Part shown: piece by piece, positions 1-6,458 of the stretch
Position numbering within the stretch: the stretch's first letter is position 1
Layout of the letters: each line of letters opens with the position of its first letter
NCBI GenBank assembly: GCA_016874895.1
Contig: VGSX01000156.1
Span: 1 to 7,930, forward strand
Reading direction: 5' to 3'
From: Deltaproteobacteria bacterium
GTDB lineage: Bacteria > Desulfobacterota > Desulfobaccia > Desulfobaccales > Desulfobaccaceae
Length of the DNA: 7,930 nucleotides
Program-made: the position numbers and the translations under genes
Notes under the pieces: model-generated
Database searches by the model: none
What the model was told of the DNA's origin: nothing
Seen by the model: the letters and a program-made list of their open reading frames with translations, nothing else

Positions 1-178
1 CTTAGGCTTCCCAGCCAGATAGCCTCCGGTCGCCGAGGGAGTGGTACGCGCGAAATCTGGGGAAAATTGCCTCTCCGCCTCAATTTGTGCTACTTTGCCA
101 CCTGAGAGAAGAATTGGCTCTTAGAAGAGGACCGTTCGGGAGATTTTACTCGGCCAGAGAGGTCCCCAAAACCATTTT
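1..178. other. Non-coding left edge with a long-loop inverted repeat
   Basis: No convincing gene lies here. The one open frame crossing it on the minus strand has no recognisable protein and reads through the hicA remnant out of frame. A 6-bp inverted repeat, CCAGAT (16-21) and ATCTGG (55-60), encloses a 33-base GC-rich stretch that itself can fold (CCTC at 23-26 with GAGG at 38-41 approximately). It could be part of an intergenic repeat or a structured RNA, but nothing identifies it. The sequence beyond the hicA remnant shows no similarity to the DNA downstream of the intact hicA start, so the duplicated segment ends abruptly near base 215. Confidence 0.3.
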
Positions 179-262
179 TCAAGCGCTGTGGCCAAGAATG
201 CGGCATAATTTCGGATAAAGATGCCCTTGTGCTAACCGCTTGAGAAGCTGCCTGCTTTTCAT
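179..262 (-). pseudogene. hicA 5' remnant (second copy)
   Basis: Reading from the ATG at 260-262, the first 15 codons give MKSRQLLKRLAQGHL, which matches the intact-start HicA at 2429 (MNRRQLLKRLAQGHL) at 13 of 15 residues. After that the frame reads 12 unrelated residues and stops at 179-181, so it lacks the catalytic GSHH region and most of the fold. It sits 26 bases after the stop of a cysS tail, exactly as the other hicA sits after cysS. It is therefore the end of a duplicated block and not an independent gene. Five of the eight base differences from the other copy in this stretch are synonymous. No function is expected, although a 27-residue peptide could be translated. Confidence 0.75.
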
Positions 263-264
263 GC

Positions 265-292
265 ATATTATCCCGTCTCAACGGGATATTAT
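265..292. promoter_or_regulatory. Near-perfect 28-base dyad upstream of hicA remnant
   Basis: The arms are ATATTATCCCGT (265-276) and ACGGGATATTAT (281-292). They pair at 11 of 12 positions around a 4-base centre. The dyad overlaps the stop codon of the cysS tail and ends three bases before the hicA ATG. Its counterpart at 2432-2459 pairs at 10 of 12. The position fits either an autoregulatory operator for a toxin-antitoxin operon or an RNA hairpin between cysS and hicA. The sequence alone does not separate these. There is no T-run after it, so a classical intrinsic terminator is less likely. Confidence 0.5.
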
Positions 293-420
293 CCCTTCAC
301 CCGCCAGATGGTGCCCTTGGGGGTGTCGTCCAGCATGATGCCCTTGTCGTCCAGCATGATGCCCTTGTCGTCCAGTTCCCTGCGGATGGCGTCCGCGGTG
401 GCGAAGTCTTTGGTCTGGCG
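289..420 (-). pseudogene. cysS 3' fragment (cysteinyl-tRNA synthetase tail)
   Basis: The minus strand encodes the C-terminal tail of cysteinyl-tRNA synthetase, beginning RQTKDFATADAIRREL and ending TIWRVKG followed by TAA at 289-291. It aligns with the last residues of the intact cysS. Of 11 base differences in the shared codons, seven are synonymous and four give conservative changes (S/T, D/E twice, V/M). It also contains a duplicated heptapeptide from the 21-bp repeat. All catalytic and zinc-binding regions are absent and no start is credible, so it is a non-functional remnant. Its frame is open back to the TAG of hicB, with which it is in phase. Confidence 0.85.
331..372. repeat. Perfect 2 x 21-bp tandem repeat inside the cysS fragment
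   Basis: Two identical 21-bp units (331-351 and 352-372) begin CAGCATGATGCC. On the minus strand they duplicate seven codons without breaking the frame, so the motif DDKGIML appears twice before DDTPKG. The intact cysS has one unit, with several base differences. The identity of the two units shows that the duplication is recent relative to the divergence of copies A and B. Confidence 0.9.
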
Positions 421-450
421 CACGCCCCCGTATCCGGGAGCACTGATAAG

Positions 451-672
451 CTACCGCGAAACCTGGTAAATCACCGGCCGGTAGCGGGGTGGGGGGATGG
501 GTTTGCCCGCGTCCCGGGCTGCTTCCAGCCAGGCTTTTTTGGCCAGTTCAACTTCGGCCAGGGCTTGCTCCGGGGACAAACCGAAGGCGGAGCAGAACTC
601 CAGGTCCGGGATATCGGCGATGTAGCCGCCGTCTTCCTTGCGGTAAAAAATATTGATGTGATAGTCGGCCAT
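451..672 (-). CDS. hicB: HicB-family antitoxin, short form
   Basis: This 73-residue protein begins MADYHINIFYRKEDGGYIAD and has the standard short-HicB layout. A beta-strand region carries the EDGGYIADIPDL signature (about residues 12-23), followed by CSAFG, a helix with EQALAEVELAKKAWLEAA (about 33-50) and a proline-rich tail ending in IYQVSR. HicB proteins of this type bind and neutralise the HicA mRNA interferase in the cytoplasm. No separate DNA-binding domain is visible, as usual for this length. The ATG at 670-672 is preferred because family similarity starts there. The open frame extends to 759, but the extra 29 residues are unlike HicB. The gene normally abuts hicA, but here the toxin start lies about 1.76 kb upstream, with two AT-rich genes between. 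The TAG stop is followed in phase by the cysS fragment. Confidence 0.87.
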   Translation of the reverse strand: MADYHINIFYRKEDGGYIADIPDLEFCSAFGLSPEQALAEVELAKKAWLEAARDAGKPIPPPRYRPVIYQVSR

Positions 673-809
673 ATCATTTTCTCTCACAAAGGCAAGCAAG
701 AGGCAAATGATATGAAGGGGCTGCATCATAGGGCGGCCCGTGGCCGCCGCCGGCGGCAACTACATTACTTTATTCTAAGTAAAAAAATACCCTTAAAAAA
801 TATGTTATG

Positions 810-1397
810 CTACTTGATCCTGGCAACATTAGTTCTCAAAAATTCCATTAGGTCTATGACATCCTCATCTTTTTTCTCTTTGTATCGTTGCCAGAAAATG
901 TATTTCTTTATTTCATCACTTGGTATTCTTTTTAAATAATGTATCATCCATGCATTTATATTAGGATAGGCAACATTTTTGAATTCTCCAAAATATTGGT
1001 TTTTTAATAATTCGCCAATTTGTTTTGTGCGAACTATAATGTGCAGATGTAAATGATAATTACTTGGATTTTTATCAAAAATCCCTTCGAAAAAATAAAC
1101 AATATAAACGCGCCCTATTTGATCCTCCCTAAATTTATCACGCCAATAATCATAAAGAGCATTCTTTATCTTTTTGATATTGCCACCAAGCGCAATTAAT
1201 TCAGCATATCTCAAATCATTAAAATCCATTCGATGGTAGCGAGTCTGCAATGCCATCCAGCCAAGAAAACCCTCACTACCGCCATAATGGTTTAGTATCC
1301 AATCGCCATCTAACTCAATTATGCCTCCTTGCATATTTTCCCTACCCCGGGATATTGCACAACCTATACAGTTATCATCATAAATATTGTTTTCCAT
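810..1397 (-). CDS. HIT (histidine triad) family protein
   Basis: The 195-residue product has the layout of a HIT-superfamily nucleotide hydrolase or transferase. An N-terminal CIGC pair (residues 10-13) is typical of zinc-binding HIT proteins. A GGIIELDGDWILNH strand region (24-37) and a FLGWMALQTRYH segment (44-55) follow, then a helix and the active-site triad HLHLHII (115-121), which fits the H-x-H-x-H-x-x consensus. HIT enzymes cleave phosphoramidate or dinucleoside polyphosphate bonds, with the central histidine (here probably H117) as nucleophile. The substrate here cannot be told. Residues 122-195 are a lysine-rich extension beyond the core and unlike a standard HIT protein. The gene is AT-rich and unlike the chromosome around it. 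The Shine-Dalgarno is weak, and the 11 bases before ATG match the arm of the hicA dyad. It lies 94 bp after the membrane gene and is probably co-transcribed with it. Confidence 0.75.
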   Translation of the reverse strand: MENNIYDDNCIGCAISRGRENMQGGIIELDGDWILNHYGGSEGFLGWMALQTRYHRMDFNDLRYAELIALGGNIKKIKNALYDYWRDKFREDQIGRVYIVYFFEGIFDKNPSNYHLHLHIIVRTKQIGELLKNQYFGEFKNVAYPNINAWMIHYLKRIPSDEIKKYIFWQRYKEKKDEDVIDLMEFLRTNVARIK

Positions 1398-1426
1398 ATA
1401 TTATCCCGCAATTGTTGACATTCTTA

Positions 1427-1466
1427 AACTATGTTAACTTGCAATAATTAATTATCAATCATAGTT
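1427..1466. promoter_or_regulatory. 40-bp AT-rich dyad between the two inserted genes
   Basis: Outer arms AACTATG (1427-1433) and CATAGTT (1460-1466) enclose a perfect 12-bp palindrome, ATAATTAATTAT (1444-1455). It sits in the 94-bp gap between the membrane-protein stop and the HIT start. It could be a protein-binding site or a weak hairpin. AT-rich DNA produces such palindromes easily, so confidence is low. Confidence 0.3.
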
Positions 1467-1491
1467 ACGTAGCTTTTAACTTCTATTTAAT

Positions 1492-2112
1492 TCAGTATTT
1501 ATATGAAAAATATAACCTTATCAATCCATCCCTAAATAAAAATATTGTGAATAAAAAAATTGTGATTAGTAGATAAATTAATAATAAAAAAAAATAAAAA
1601 AAAATCGCATCTTTTCCAGCGGGAATTCCGGATTGGCCAATTTGATAAACAAAATAAATGGTGTAATAAAAAATAATAGGTGCAATTAATAATTCCATTA
1701 TTCCTAAATACTTATGTTTGGCAGGATTCCCTCTTATAAATATTCCACAGTGTTGGCAAATAAATATCTTTTTTACTGCAATAAAGTTTAACCAACTTAA
1801 AAAAATATAACCGAACAAATCACACTGTTCATAGGGGGTAAACTTATTACAATTTCCACACAATCCAAATATCCAGCCATTCGATATTTTTTTATCGATA
1901 ATTTTTGTATGTATATAAACCTTTTTTTCTGAGTGTAGCCATAGTTCAAGTATTACAATAATTATAATAGATAATATTAGTGTAATAATAATTTCCTTCC
2001 AATCATCTCCTGACCATTTTCCAGAATGTGAAGGAATTGAAATGAATAAAGCAGTTAATATTATAATAAATGGTATAAATATGCTAATGATCGCTTTTTG
2101 TTTCTTATTCAT
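1492..2112 (-). CDS. Four-helix membrane protein with CxxC/CxxC zinc-ribbon-like loop
   Basis: I do not recognise a named family. The 206-residue product has four strongly hydrophobic segments, at about residues 7-27, 40-59, 137-157 and 170-192, so it should be an integral inner-membrane protein. Between helices 2 and 3 lies a soluble loop of about 75 residues with two cysteine pairs, CGNC (85-88) and CQHC (119-122), spaced like a zinc ribbon or rubredoxin-like knuckle. A W-rich hydrophobic stretch at 100-112 separates the pairs and might dip into the membrane. With both termini on the same side and two helices before the loop, the loop is probably cytoplasmic. The ATG at 2110-2112 is supported by GGAG seven bases upstream. 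A good promoter lies at 2196-2224. Composition is very AT-rich and consistent with transfer together with the HIT gene downstream. Confidence 0.7.
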   Translation of the reverse strand: MNKKQKAIISIFIPFIIILTALFISIPSHSGKWSGDDWKEIIITLILSIIIIVILELWLHSEKKVYIHTKIIDKKISNGWIFGLCGNCNKFTPYEQCDLFGYIFLSWLNFIAVKKIFICQHCGIFIRGNPAKHKYLGIMELLIAPIIFYYTIYFVYQIGQSGIPAGKDAIFFYFFLLLIYLLITIFLFTIFLFRDGLIRLYFSYKY

Positions 2113-2195
2113 TTTTAATCTCCAAAAATATTAATTATAAAATATTTTCAAAATTTTTTTAAAGACACGGCTTATCCTGGAATATTATTAATATT

Positions 2196-2224
2196 AATTT
2201 AGGAAAAGAAATAGAGAATGTCAA
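2196..2224 (-). promoter_or_regulatory. Predicted sigma70 promoter for the inserted genes
   Basis: On the minus strand a perfect TTGACA (-35, plus-strand 2219-2224) is followed after exactly 17 bases by TAAATT (-10, 2196-2201; 4 of 6 consensus). It points toward the membrane-protein gene starting at 2112 and gives a leader of about 80 bases. It lies within the abnormal last codons of hicA and across its stop, which suggests the element brought its own promoter. Confidence 0.55.
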
Positions 2225-2429
2225 GGGTAAAATTAAATCTGAAAGATTCCATACCAACATCTTGCAAGTTGATAAGCTCGGCGATGCCCGGGTGACCGAA
2301 AATATGGTGGCTCCCCATCATCCGCTGCAGCTTGAAACCGAACCCTTCCACCAGGGAGATTAAATCAGAAAACGGGACATTATGCAGATGGCCTTGCGCT
2401 AAGCGTTTGAGAAGCTGCCTGCGGTTCAT
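2199..2429 (-). CDS. hicA: HicA-family toxin with replaced C-terminus
   Basis: Residues 1-58 match HicA mRNA interferases: RRQLLKRLAQGHLHNVPFSD, a VEGFGFKLQRMMGSHH strand region with the catalytic histidine in GSHH (residues 40-42, probably H41), HPGIAELINLQDV, and the expected dsRBD-like alpha-beta-beta-beta start. HicA cleaves translated mRNAs in the cytoplasm and is held inactive by HicB. After V58 the usual GxAKPYQIRQFL helix is missing. It is replaced by 18 residues (GMESFRFNFTLDILYFFS) read from AT-rich DNA, ending at 2199-2201. The second helix of the fold is therefore lost, and activity is doubtful. The ATG is 26 bases after the cysS stop, with the 28-base dyad between them. Transcription could come from cysS read-through. 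The hicB gene lies beyond two unrelated genes, so this looks like a disrupted toxin-antitoxin pair. Confidence 0.75.
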   Translation of the reverse strand: MNRRQLLKRLAQGHLHNVPFSDLISLVEGFGFKLQRMMGSHHIFGHPGIAELINLQDVGMESFRFNFTLDILYFFS

Positions 2430-2431
2430 GC

Positions 2432-2455
2432 ATATTCTCCCGTTTCAACGGGATA

Positions 2456-2459
<4 letters not shown>
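2432..2459. promoter_or_regulatory. 28-base dyad between cysS and hicA
   Basis: The arms are ATATTCTCCCGT (2432-2443) and ACGGGATATTAT (2448-2459). They pair at 10 of 12 positions, with an uninterrupted CCCGT/ACGGG core. The dyad overlaps the cysS stop codon and lies just before the hicA ATG. It is a candidate toxin-antitoxin operator or an mRNA hairpin separating cysS from hicA. Its conservation in copy A (265-292) despite flanking divergence supports a role. Confidence 0.5.
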
Positions 2460-3937
<1,478 letters not shown>

Positions 3938-3959
3938 GGCACAGACCTTTGGAGAAGAG

Positions 3960-4007
3960 TTTGAGGGAAGGGCAGGGGGCCCACGGCCCCCCGAACCTCC
4001 CCTCAAA
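3960..4007. terminator. Nested inverted repeat between glgA and cysS
   Basis: The outer arms TTTGAGGG (3960-3967) and CCCTCAAA (4000-4007) and the inner arms GGGGGCC (3975-3981) and GGCCCCC (3985-3991, 3-base loop) form a two-tier hairpin filling half of the 94-bp gap. On the minus strand it lies after the glgA stop, but only a short A/C tail follows, not a U-run. It may attenuate or stabilise the transcript, or be a copy of an intergenic palindromic repeat. Confidence 0.45.
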
Positions 4008-4031
4008 AACTACTCTTGCAACAGTCTCAAA

Positions 4032-5501
4032 TTACCCCACTTCCCCGGCCGCCAGTCGCTGGTAGAGGTTGAGATAGCTTTTGGCCGAGGACTCCCAGGA
4101 GAAATCCTGGGTCATGGCGTTGAGCATGATTTTGCGCCACAGGGCCTTGTCCGCAAAGGCGGCCGCGGCGGCGTTGATGGCCTTGATGAAGTGGGCCGCG
4201 TCGGGCTCGACGAAGAGGAAGCCGGTGCCCGCGCCTTTGGCGGGATCCACCGGCATCACGGTGTCGGCCAGCCCGCCGGTGGCCCGGACAATGGGGATGG
4301 TGCCGTATTTCAGGGAGTAGAGCTGGTTCAGGCCGCCCGGCTCGTAGCGGGAAGGCATGAGGAACATGTCGGCGCCGGCCTCGATGAGGTGGGCCAGGCC
4401 GTCGTCGAAGGCGATTTTCACGCCCAGCTTGCCGGGATATTTCCTGGCTTCGGCGGTCAGCAGGTCGTGGTAGTGCTTTTCGCCGGTGCCCAGGATGACC
4501 AGGGGGATGTCCCGGGCCATGAGTTCGGGCAGGACCGCAACCACCAGGTCGAAGCCCTTCTGATCGGCCAGCCGGGAGACCACCCCCAGGATGGGGGATT
4601 GCTCCAGCAGGGGGGAGAGGTTGAAGGCCTCCATCAGGGCCCGCTTGTTGACCGCCTTGCCCTCCAGCTTGTCGGGGCCGAAGTTGGCGGGAATGAGGCG
4701 GTCCACCTCGGGGTTCCAGATGTTGTAGTCCACGCCGTTCAAAATGCCGAAGAGGGCGTCGGCCCGAGTGCGCAGCACCCCGTCCAGGCGGAAGCCGTGC
4801 TCCGACGTCTGGATTTCCTGGCTGTAGGTGCGGCTCACGGTGTTGATGGCATGGGCGCAGACGATGCCGCCCTTGAGGAAGTTGATCCGGTCGTAAAATT
4901 CCAGGCCGTCCATGCAGAAGAGGGACCAGTCCAGCCCCAGCAGGGGGAACTTGTCCTTGTCGAAGAGCCCCTGGTAGCCCAGGTTGTGGATGGTGAGCAG
5001 GGTGCGGGCCCCGGCCAGGGCGGGCTCCTCCTGCCAGCGGTGGTTCAGGTAAACCGGCACCAGGGAGGCCTGCCAGTCGTGGACGTGGATGATGTCCGGC
5101 TGGAAGGCCAGGGCCCGGCAGAAAGGGAGCACCGTGGAGGAGAAGAAGGAGAAGCGCTCCAGGTTGTCGAAGTAGTCGCCCGTGGGCTTGCCGTAGAGCT
5201 GGCTGCGTTCATAGAATTCGTCCCGCTCCACGAAGTAGAAGGGCATCTCCCCGGCGGCCGGGGTCACGAGGTTGAAGGACAGGGGCCGGCCTCCCACCAG
5301 GCCTTCCAGGTTTTCGGCGGCGCAGGTCATGGGGATTTTGCCCTGTTTGATCATGCCGTAATAGGGCATGAGCACCTTGACTTCCACCCCCAGGTCTTTG
5401 AGGACCCCGGGCAGGGCGCCGATGACGTCCGCCAGCCCGCCGGTTTTGGCGAAGGGGACGGCCTCCGAAGCCACCATCAACACTTTGAGATTGTCTGTCA
5501 T
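4032..5501 (-). CDS. glgA: Glycogen synthase (GT5 family)
   Basis: The 489-residue enzyme transfers glucose from ADP-glucose to the non-reducing end of a growing alpha-1,4-glucan. Glycosyltransferase family 5 marks are clear: the KTGGLADV nucleotide-sugar loop (19-26), HVHDWQASLVP (139-149), NGVDYNIWNP (255-264), VSRLADQKGFDL (308-319) with the catalytic-site R310 and K315, and the SRYEPGGLNQLYSLKYG region (384-400) with the conserved glutamate E387. The residue after EP-G, usually cysteine in E. coli-type enzymes, is glycine here, which is common elsewhere. Length is that of typical bacterial GlgA. The ATG at 5499-5501 has GAGAGG about six bases upstream. It follows the NYN gene by 60 bp on the same strand and may share its transcript. 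No other glycogen gene is in the window. Confidence 0.97.
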   Translation of the reverse strand: MTDNLKVLMVASEAVPFAKTGGLADVIGALPGVLKDLGVEVKVLMPYYGMIKQGKIPMTCAAENLEGLVGGRPLSFNLVTPAAGEMPFYFVERDEFYERSQLYGKPTGDYFDNLERFSFFSSTVLPFCRALAFQPDIIHVHDWQASLVPVYLNHRWQEEPALAGARTLLTIHNLGYQGLFDKDKFPLLGLDWSLFCMDGLEFYDRINFLKGGIVCAHAINTVSRTYSQEIQTSEHGFRLDGVLRTRADALFGILNGVDYNIWNPEVDRLIPANFGPDKLEGKAVNKRALMEAFNLSPLLEQSPILGVVSRLADQKGFDLVVAVLPELMARDIPLVILGTGEKHYHDLLTAEARKYPGKLGVKIAFDDGLAHLIEAGADMFLMPSRYEPGGLNQLYSLKYGTIPIVRATGGLADTVMPVDPAKGAGTGFLFVEPDAAHFIKAINAAAAAFADKALWRKIMLNAMTQDFSWESSAKSYLNLYQRLAAGEVG

Positions 5502-5561
5502 GCGTTCCTCTCCGGCAGGGGGATGGGATTGGGAAGCCCCCTTTCTTCCCTTATCGGCAGA

Positions 5562-6377
5562 TCAGTACTTGTACACCATCTCGATATCGCCGGCCACGAA
5601 GCCTTTTTCCCCCTCCCGGAGGGTGAATTCCAGGATGTAGTCCCGGCTGGGCAGGTGTTCCGGCGGCACCCCGGAGGGGAGGTCCTTTTCCATAAAGAAG
5701 ACGGAGGTGTAGGGGGACTCCTCCAGGCGGGTGTCGGTCACCCAGAGCTTGCCGAAGCCTTGCAGAAAGCGCAAAAAGCCGAAGGAGCGGTCCAGGAAGT
5801 ACTTGGTGCACACCCCCCGGACCCGGCTGCCGTCTTCGCCCCAGGCGGGGGCTCCGGCCTGGGGGGGCGCGGTGGGCAGCAGGCCCGGCACCAGGTAGCC
5901 GGGGATGAACAGGTCCGCCTCCCGGCGCAGCCGGCTGGAGACGTTGGCGAAGGCCACCAGCTCCACCCGGCAGCCCTTGTTCTGCACCATGCTGATCACG
6001 CTGGCGAAATCGCCGTCACCGGTGAACAGGTAGATGACGTCCAGGCGCTCCGACTGGGAGATGATGTCCAGGGCCATCTCCATGTCCAGGTTGGCCTTGC
6101 CGTAGGTGCGGCCCGAGTCGTCCGTGTACCAGCGGATGGGCTTTTCAATGACCTTGAAGCCCAGGTCCCGCAGCGTCAGAATGAAGTTCAGGGTGTTTTT
6201 ATAAGCCGGGTCGGAGACGGCCCGCTCTTCGTCGATGGCCACGTAGGCGTTCAATCGGATGGGTTCGCTGTCGTTTTGGGCCGTCAACCGGCGGATGACC
6301 TCGTAGCGCATGCCATAGCCGCCGTTGCGCATGATGTTCATGGAATCGACGTAAACTCCTACTCTTCTAGTACCCAT
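5562..6377 (-). CDS. NYN-domain (LabA/DUF88-like) protein with C-terminal cold-shock-like domain
   Basis: Residues 1-160 are a LabA-type NYN domain, a PIN-like fold. They include VYVDSMN with D11 and N14, a KANLDMEMALD segment with D98 and D104, and FTGDGDFASVI with D121 and D123, so the acidic residues expected to bind metal are all present. NYN domains are predicted or shown to act on RNA. A flexible Pro/Ala linker (about 164-182) leads to a domain (186-266) resembling a cold-shock OB fold: VRGVCTKYFLDRSFGFLRFL, then FFMEKDLPSG and LEFTLREGEKGFVAGDI. The fusion suggests an RNA-directed nuclease or RNA-binding regulator, and the substrate is unknown. The ATG at 6375-6377 is the first standard start, but the strong AAGGAGG lies 17 bases upstream, so translation may begin at an in-frame ATT (6387-6389). 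Neighbours are speE upstream and glgA 60 bp downstream. Confidence 0.88.
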   Translation of the reverse strand: MGTRRVGVYVDSMNIMRNGGYGMRYEVIRRLTAQNDSEPIRLNAYVAIDEERAVSDPAYKNTLNFILTLRDLGFKVIEKPIRWYTDDSGRTYGKANLDMEMALDIISQSERLDVIYLFTGDGDFASVISMVQNKGCRVELVAFANVSSRLRREADLFIPGYLVPGLLPTAPPQAGAPAWGEDGSRVRGVCTKYFLDRSFGFLRFLQGFGKLWVTDTRLEESPYTSVFFMEKDLPSGVPPEHLPSRDYILEFTLREGEKGFVAGDIEMVYKY

Positions 6378-6394
6378 AACCTTTTGAATCTCAA

Positions 6395-6401
6395 CCTCCT
6401 T
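6395..6401 (-). promoter_or_regulatory. Strong Shine-Dalgarno at unusual distance
   Basis: A perfect AAGGAGG lies 17 bases before the ATG of the NYN gene, which is too far for efficient use. It is five bases before an in-frame ATT codon (6387-6389). The frame is open back to that point and no ATG, GTG or TTG lies in frame between them. Either a rare ATT start is used, adding four residues, or the site has another role. Confidence 0.5.
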
Positions 6402-6458
6402 ATCTATCAGCTATGATGAAAGAACTATGGCCCTGTCGAGGGCGCCCCCGATGACGTA

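Larger units (their letters stand above)
215..420. repeat. Direct repeat copy A (cysS tail / dyad / hicA start)
   Basis: This segment aligns with 2382-2566 over 185 positions with no gap other than one extra 21-bp unit. By eye there are 21 mismatches (about 89 % identity). It covers the last 36-37 codons of cysS, the 26-bp intergenic dyad and the first 16 codons of hicA. Similarity stops abruptly at both ends. It is in the same orientation as copy B, so the two copies bracket about 2 kb containing hicA, the AT-rich genes and hicB. Recombination between them could delete that interval. Confidence 0.85.
760..2252. mobile_element. AT-rich inserted segment between hicA and hicB
   Basis: Base composition drops sharply to an AT-rich stretch between about 760 and 2252, while both flanks are GC-rich. 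The right edge falls at or near codon 59 of hicA, where family similarity ends. The left edge follows a GC-rich patch at about 732-759 upstream of hicB. The segment holds two minus-strand genes, a HIT protein and a membrane protein, and its own likely promoter. I saw no transposase, integrase, terminal inverted repeats or target-site duplication, so the entry mechanism is unknown. Calling it inserted DNA is an inference from composition and from the split toxin-antitoxin pair. Confidence 0.6.

Noticed and set aside
16..60. tRNA-like or small RNA fold at the left edge
   Set aside because: The paired ends are only 6 bp, and no anticodon or T-arm consensus is present.
90..281. 63-codon minus-strand open frame
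   Set aside because: It reads the hicA remnant in the wrong phase. The phase starting at 262 matches HicA residues.
331..372. CRISPR array
   Set aside because: There are two adjacent identical units without spacers, lying in coding phase, so this is a simple tandem duplication.
675..720. Possible hicA 3' remnant just before hicB
   Set aside because: One phase ends ...YHLPLACLCERK then TGA overlapping the hicB start, where a hicA end would be expected. Only a few residues resemble PYQIRQFLxLVER, so it is too weak to claim.
673..759. N-terminal extension of HicB to the ATG at 757-759
   Set aside because: HicB similarity begins at MADYHINIF. The extra 29 residues have no family match and start in a GC-rich hairpin.
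760..2252. Transposon with terminal repeats
   Set aside because: Comparison of both edges gave only a 6-bp inverted match (ACCCTT) and no target duplication, and no transposase is encoded.
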